Positions 62,215-64,000 of a stretch of DNA of 64,000 bases are shown here, piece after piece. The notes below the pieces were generated by a model that saw nothing but the letters and a program-made list of their open reading frames with translations, was not told the DNA's origin and made no database searches. Source of the stretch: Candidatus Zixiibacteriota bacterium (GTDB lineage Bacteria; Zixibacteria; MSB-5A5; GN15; FEB-12); NCBI GenBank assembly GCA_020351995.1, contig CP070674.1, positions 2,180,667-2,244,666 on the forward strand, written 5' to 3'. The translations under genes and the position numbers were made by a program. Position 1 is the first letter of the stretch. Each line of letters begins with the position of its first letter.

Positions 62215-63144
62215 GTGCGGGGAAGTAGAATCTACGAAAATATACTCTGGCTATGTTGTCTGGCTATCCTGTTTGGCGGCAGTGCTGGTGCTTCTGCCGG
62301 CGAAGGGGCTTCCGTTTTTGACCAGGAGCAGATCCGCATCAGGTACAACATGGCCTCGGGACCATATCAGAAAAATCACACTTTCGCGCTGTCCGACGAA
62401 TTTGCCAGTGATGAGGCGCCGGCTTTCGATGCTAAGAGGGGCTACAAATCGCCGGCCAAAGCATTCGTGCTGTCGCTGGTAGTTCCGGGTCTGGGCCAGT
62501 ATTATTATGGCAGCCGGGTCAAACCGTTTGTATTTCTGGGGGCCGAGGTCGCTGCCTGGATTTTCCATGTCAAATATCATAACCAGGGAGACGATATCAC
62601 CGCCGAATTCGAGGCCTTCAATCGAGCCCACTGGTCGCGTGACGACTACGAACAGAAATATCTCCTGTGGGTTTACGGTGTGACAGATGATGAGGACCTT
62701 CCGGTAGGCACCAGGGGCATTACTCATTACCTTCCCAACGAACTTACCCAGCAGTATTACGAAATGACCGGCAAATACGACCAGTTCGCGTGGGGCTGGG
62801 ATGATGCCGAGATGGACGGCAGAGATTTGGACAGCTACAGCGCCAGCGATCCGCCTGATACTGTAATAGGCGATGCCACTGCCCCGTACTCCGCCAATCG
62901 CCTGCATTACGAGGAAATGCGCAACGACGCCAACAACGCCTATGATAAAGCAACCCGTATGATTTATGTTTCCATGGTTAATCGTCTGATCAGTGCTTTT
63001 GAGGCTTTATTTGCAACGAAGAAGCACAACCGGGAAGTCAAGCGCGAAAACGATGAATTCAGCCGGTTCAAGGTGAGCGCTAAGCTAAAGTCTTATTACG
63101 CTAAGCGAGATACACCTTTTATAACCGTGACCTACAAGTTTTGA
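62215..63144 (+). CDS. DUF5683-like exported protein (first of a tandem pair)
   Basis: This 309-residue protein has an N-terminal signal-like segment (MRGSRIYENILWLCCLAILF) and a GTG start after AGGAGA. Its recognisable part is 'SPAKAFVLSLVVPGLGQYYY' with GSRVKPFVFLGAEVAAWIF, the membrane-hairpin pattern of DUF5683-like and TM2-like proteins; a long polar region with many acidic and aromatic residues follows, and the end has a beta strand (PFITVTYKF). The function is unknown. It lies 10 bases after the M6-like gene and overlaps the paralog start region, so it belongs to the same transcript as the type IX-like genes. Confidence 0.72.
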   Translation: MRGSRIYENILWLCCLAILFGGSAGASAGEGASVFDQEQIRIRYNMASGPYQKNHTFALSDEFASDEAPAFDAKRGYKSPAKAFVLSLVVPGLGQYYYGSRVKPFVFLGAEVAAWIFHVKYHNQGDDITAEFEAFNRAHWSRDDYEQKYLLWVYGVTDDEDLPVGTRGITHYLPNELTQQYYEMTGKYDQFAWGWDDAEMDGRDLDSYSASDPPDTVIGDATAPYSANRLHYEEMRNDANNAYDKATRMIYVSMVNRLISAFEALFATKKHNREVKRENDEFSRFKVSAKLKSYYAKRDTPFITVTYKF

Positions 63145-63152
63145 GTCGACCT

Positions 63153-63959
63153 ATGAAGACAGTCAAAATCGCGGCACAGGTGCTCTTGACGATATTTGTG
63201 GCTTCTGGAGTTGCCTTCGGAGCGATCAAGATGCAGCCCACGCCCATTCAGGACCAGATGAATCTCGCTATCGCCGGCGCCAATTATGCCGCCCAGGATG
63301 ACTTCGATGAATTCGACGACCCGTCTGAAAAAAAGCCGGATTCGAATACGAAGCGCACGAAACGAGTATCGATCGCAAAGGCGGCGCTACTATCGGCTCT
63401 CCTTCCGGGTCTTGGTGAGTACCATATAGGTAACCGGACAAAAGCCAGGTATTTCTTCGGTGCCGAGGCGTTGACCTGGGCAAGCTTTGTAGCCTTTCGC
63501 ATGTACGGCTCCTGGAAGAAGGACGATCTCATTCGTTTCGCGGCTCAGTACGCCAACGCCGATCTCGAAGGCAAGAGTGACGATTTTCTGGATTGGGTGG
63601 GTTTCTATAGCGACATATATGAATTCAATACCCGGGGTCGAGTGGGCGATCCGGACCGACCCTACCTGCAGGACACCCCCGAGAATCACTGGGTGTGGAT
63701 TAGCCCCGAATATCAGGCAGCCTACCGCGACCTTAAAAACAGCAGCCGGGAGGCTTATCGAAAAGCGGATTTTATGATTGGGGTCGCTATTGTGAACCGG
63801 GTCATCTCGGTCATCGACGCTATCAGAGATGCCAAGCGGGCTAACCGTCAACTTGATGATAACACCTTCGGTGACCTTGACAAACTGCACTACAAGTTCC
63901 GCATTGACCCATTGAGCCTCAACCGCCAGATCAGTCTCACCATTTACACCCCCTTCTGA
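63153..63959 (+). CDS. DUF5683-like exported protein (second of a tandem pair)
   Basis: This 268-residue protein is a divergent paralog of the preceding one. It shares the same order: signal peptide (MKTVKIAAQVLLTIFVASGV), an acidic linker, 'SIAKAALLSALLPGLGEYHI', GNRTKARYFFGAEALTWASF, then a polar helical region ending 'AIVNRVISVIDAIRDAKRAN' and a final beta strand (ISLTIYTPF). The counterpart 'SMVNRLISAFEALFATKKHN' in its neighbour shows common descent. A TTG at 63141 overlapping the upstream stop is an alternative start. The function is unknown; position suggests an envelope role in the type IX-like island. Confidence 0.72.
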   Translation: MKTVKIAAQVLLTIFVASGVAFGAIKMQPTPIQDQMNLAIAGANYAAQDDFDEFDDPSEKKPDSNTKRTKRVSIAKAALLSALLPGLGEYHIGNRTKARYFFGAEALTWASFVAFRMYGSWKKDDLIRFAAQYANADLEGKSDDFLDWVGFYSDIYEFNTRGRVGDPDRPYLQDTPENHWVWISPEYQAAYRDLKNSSREAYRKADFMIGVAIVNRVISVIDAIRDAKRANRQLDDNTFGDLDKLHYKFRIDPLSLNRQISLTIYTPF

Positions 63960-63963
63960 TACC

Positions 63964-64000
63964 ATGCGTTCTCGTGTCCTGTTAATATTTCTCGCGCTGG
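63964..64000 (+). CDS. Start of a further exported protein, cut by the window end
   Basis: An ATG five bases after the preceding stop opens MRSRVLLIFLAL, which looks like a signal peptide. Only 12 codons are visible, so the family is unknown. Confidence 0.5.
   Translation, partial: MRSRVLLIFLAL

Noticed and set aside
1-64000. Reassignment of TAG as a sense codon throughout the genome
   Set aside because: Many intact, conserved genes here end naturally in TAG (argF, xerC, pilT, the MglA-like and MglB-like genes, sdhC, sdhB), with no sensible continuation after it.
1-64000. CRISPR array or insertion sequence
   Set aside because: No regularly spaced direct repeats, transposase or flanking inverted repeats were seen; the only near repeats are protein-domain duplications (dockerin, topA cysteine modules).

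Overview
The window is a gene-dense bacterial chromosome segment of about 52-55% GC by eye. It carries no rRNA, tRNA, CRISPR array, insertion sequence or prophage that I could recognise. The gene content points to a diderm of the FCB (Fibrobacteres-Chlorobi-Bacteroidetes) superphylum. Evidence is a PorU-type C25 protease beside a PorV-family barrel, several secreted proteins ending in type IX-like or FlgD-like Ig domains, a b558-type succinate dehydrogenase, and a secreted peptidase ending in a two-repeat dockerin of the kind common in candidate phylum Zixibacteria. Zixibacteria or a close relative is the best guess from memory; no marker gene here proves it.

Layout. 1-7.3 kb: end of an AsmA-like gene, a GlnPQ-type amino-acid ABC transporter pair, a secreted subtilase, and a PAS histidine kinase with its response regulator. 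7.4-14.4 kb: a housekeeping run yicC-gmk-rpoZ-topA-xerC-hslV-hslU. 14.4-17.5 kb: a LiaF-like gene broken by an in-frame TAG, argF, a thioesterase and a protein of unknown function. 17.6-24.8 kb: an M28 peptidase with dockerin, rpsT, murJ and comEC. 24.9-36.4 kb: a DUF4388 protein, a small membrane protein, then a long array of four Roadblock/LC7 proteins around an MglA-like GTPase that runs into pilB, pilT, pilC and a PilS-like kinase. A near-consensus promoter sits at the head of the Roadblock genes. 36.5-41.1 kb: a two-domain parvulin lipoprotein, a dolichol/phosphatidate-kinase-like protein, a cold-shock protein, threonine aldolase and a metallo-beta-lactamase-fold hydrolase. 41.2-44.6 kb: sdhCAB on the minus strand. 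44.8-52 kb: small secreted proteins and lipoproteins, an AnsA-type asparaginase and a tyrosine phenol-lyase/tryptophanase-family enzyme behind a possible leader peptide. 52.4-64 kb: a type IX secretion-like island of PorU, a PorV-family barrel with a large propeller/LysM insertion, an M6-like protease with a type IX-like tail, and two DUF5683-like proteins.

How it fits together. Two systems stand out. First, the Roadblock-MglA-Pil array looks like one regulatory and motor unit. A small Ras-like GTPase and four candidate regulators, one fused to TPRs and one membrane-anchored, are encoded directly upstream of the type IV pilus extension ATPase, retraction ATPase and platform protein. Second, the PorU-PorV island may contain a shortened type IX attachment complex in which PorZ-like propeller blades and LysM-like modules are built into the PorV barrel protein.

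Other points. Two genes are interrupted by single in-frame TAG codons, although TAG is also the normal stop of many intact genes here. Several genes lack a Shine-Dalgarno but have promoter-like sequences 6-7 bases before the start codon, suggesting leaderless mRNAs. All assignments come from reading motifs by eye; no database search was possible.
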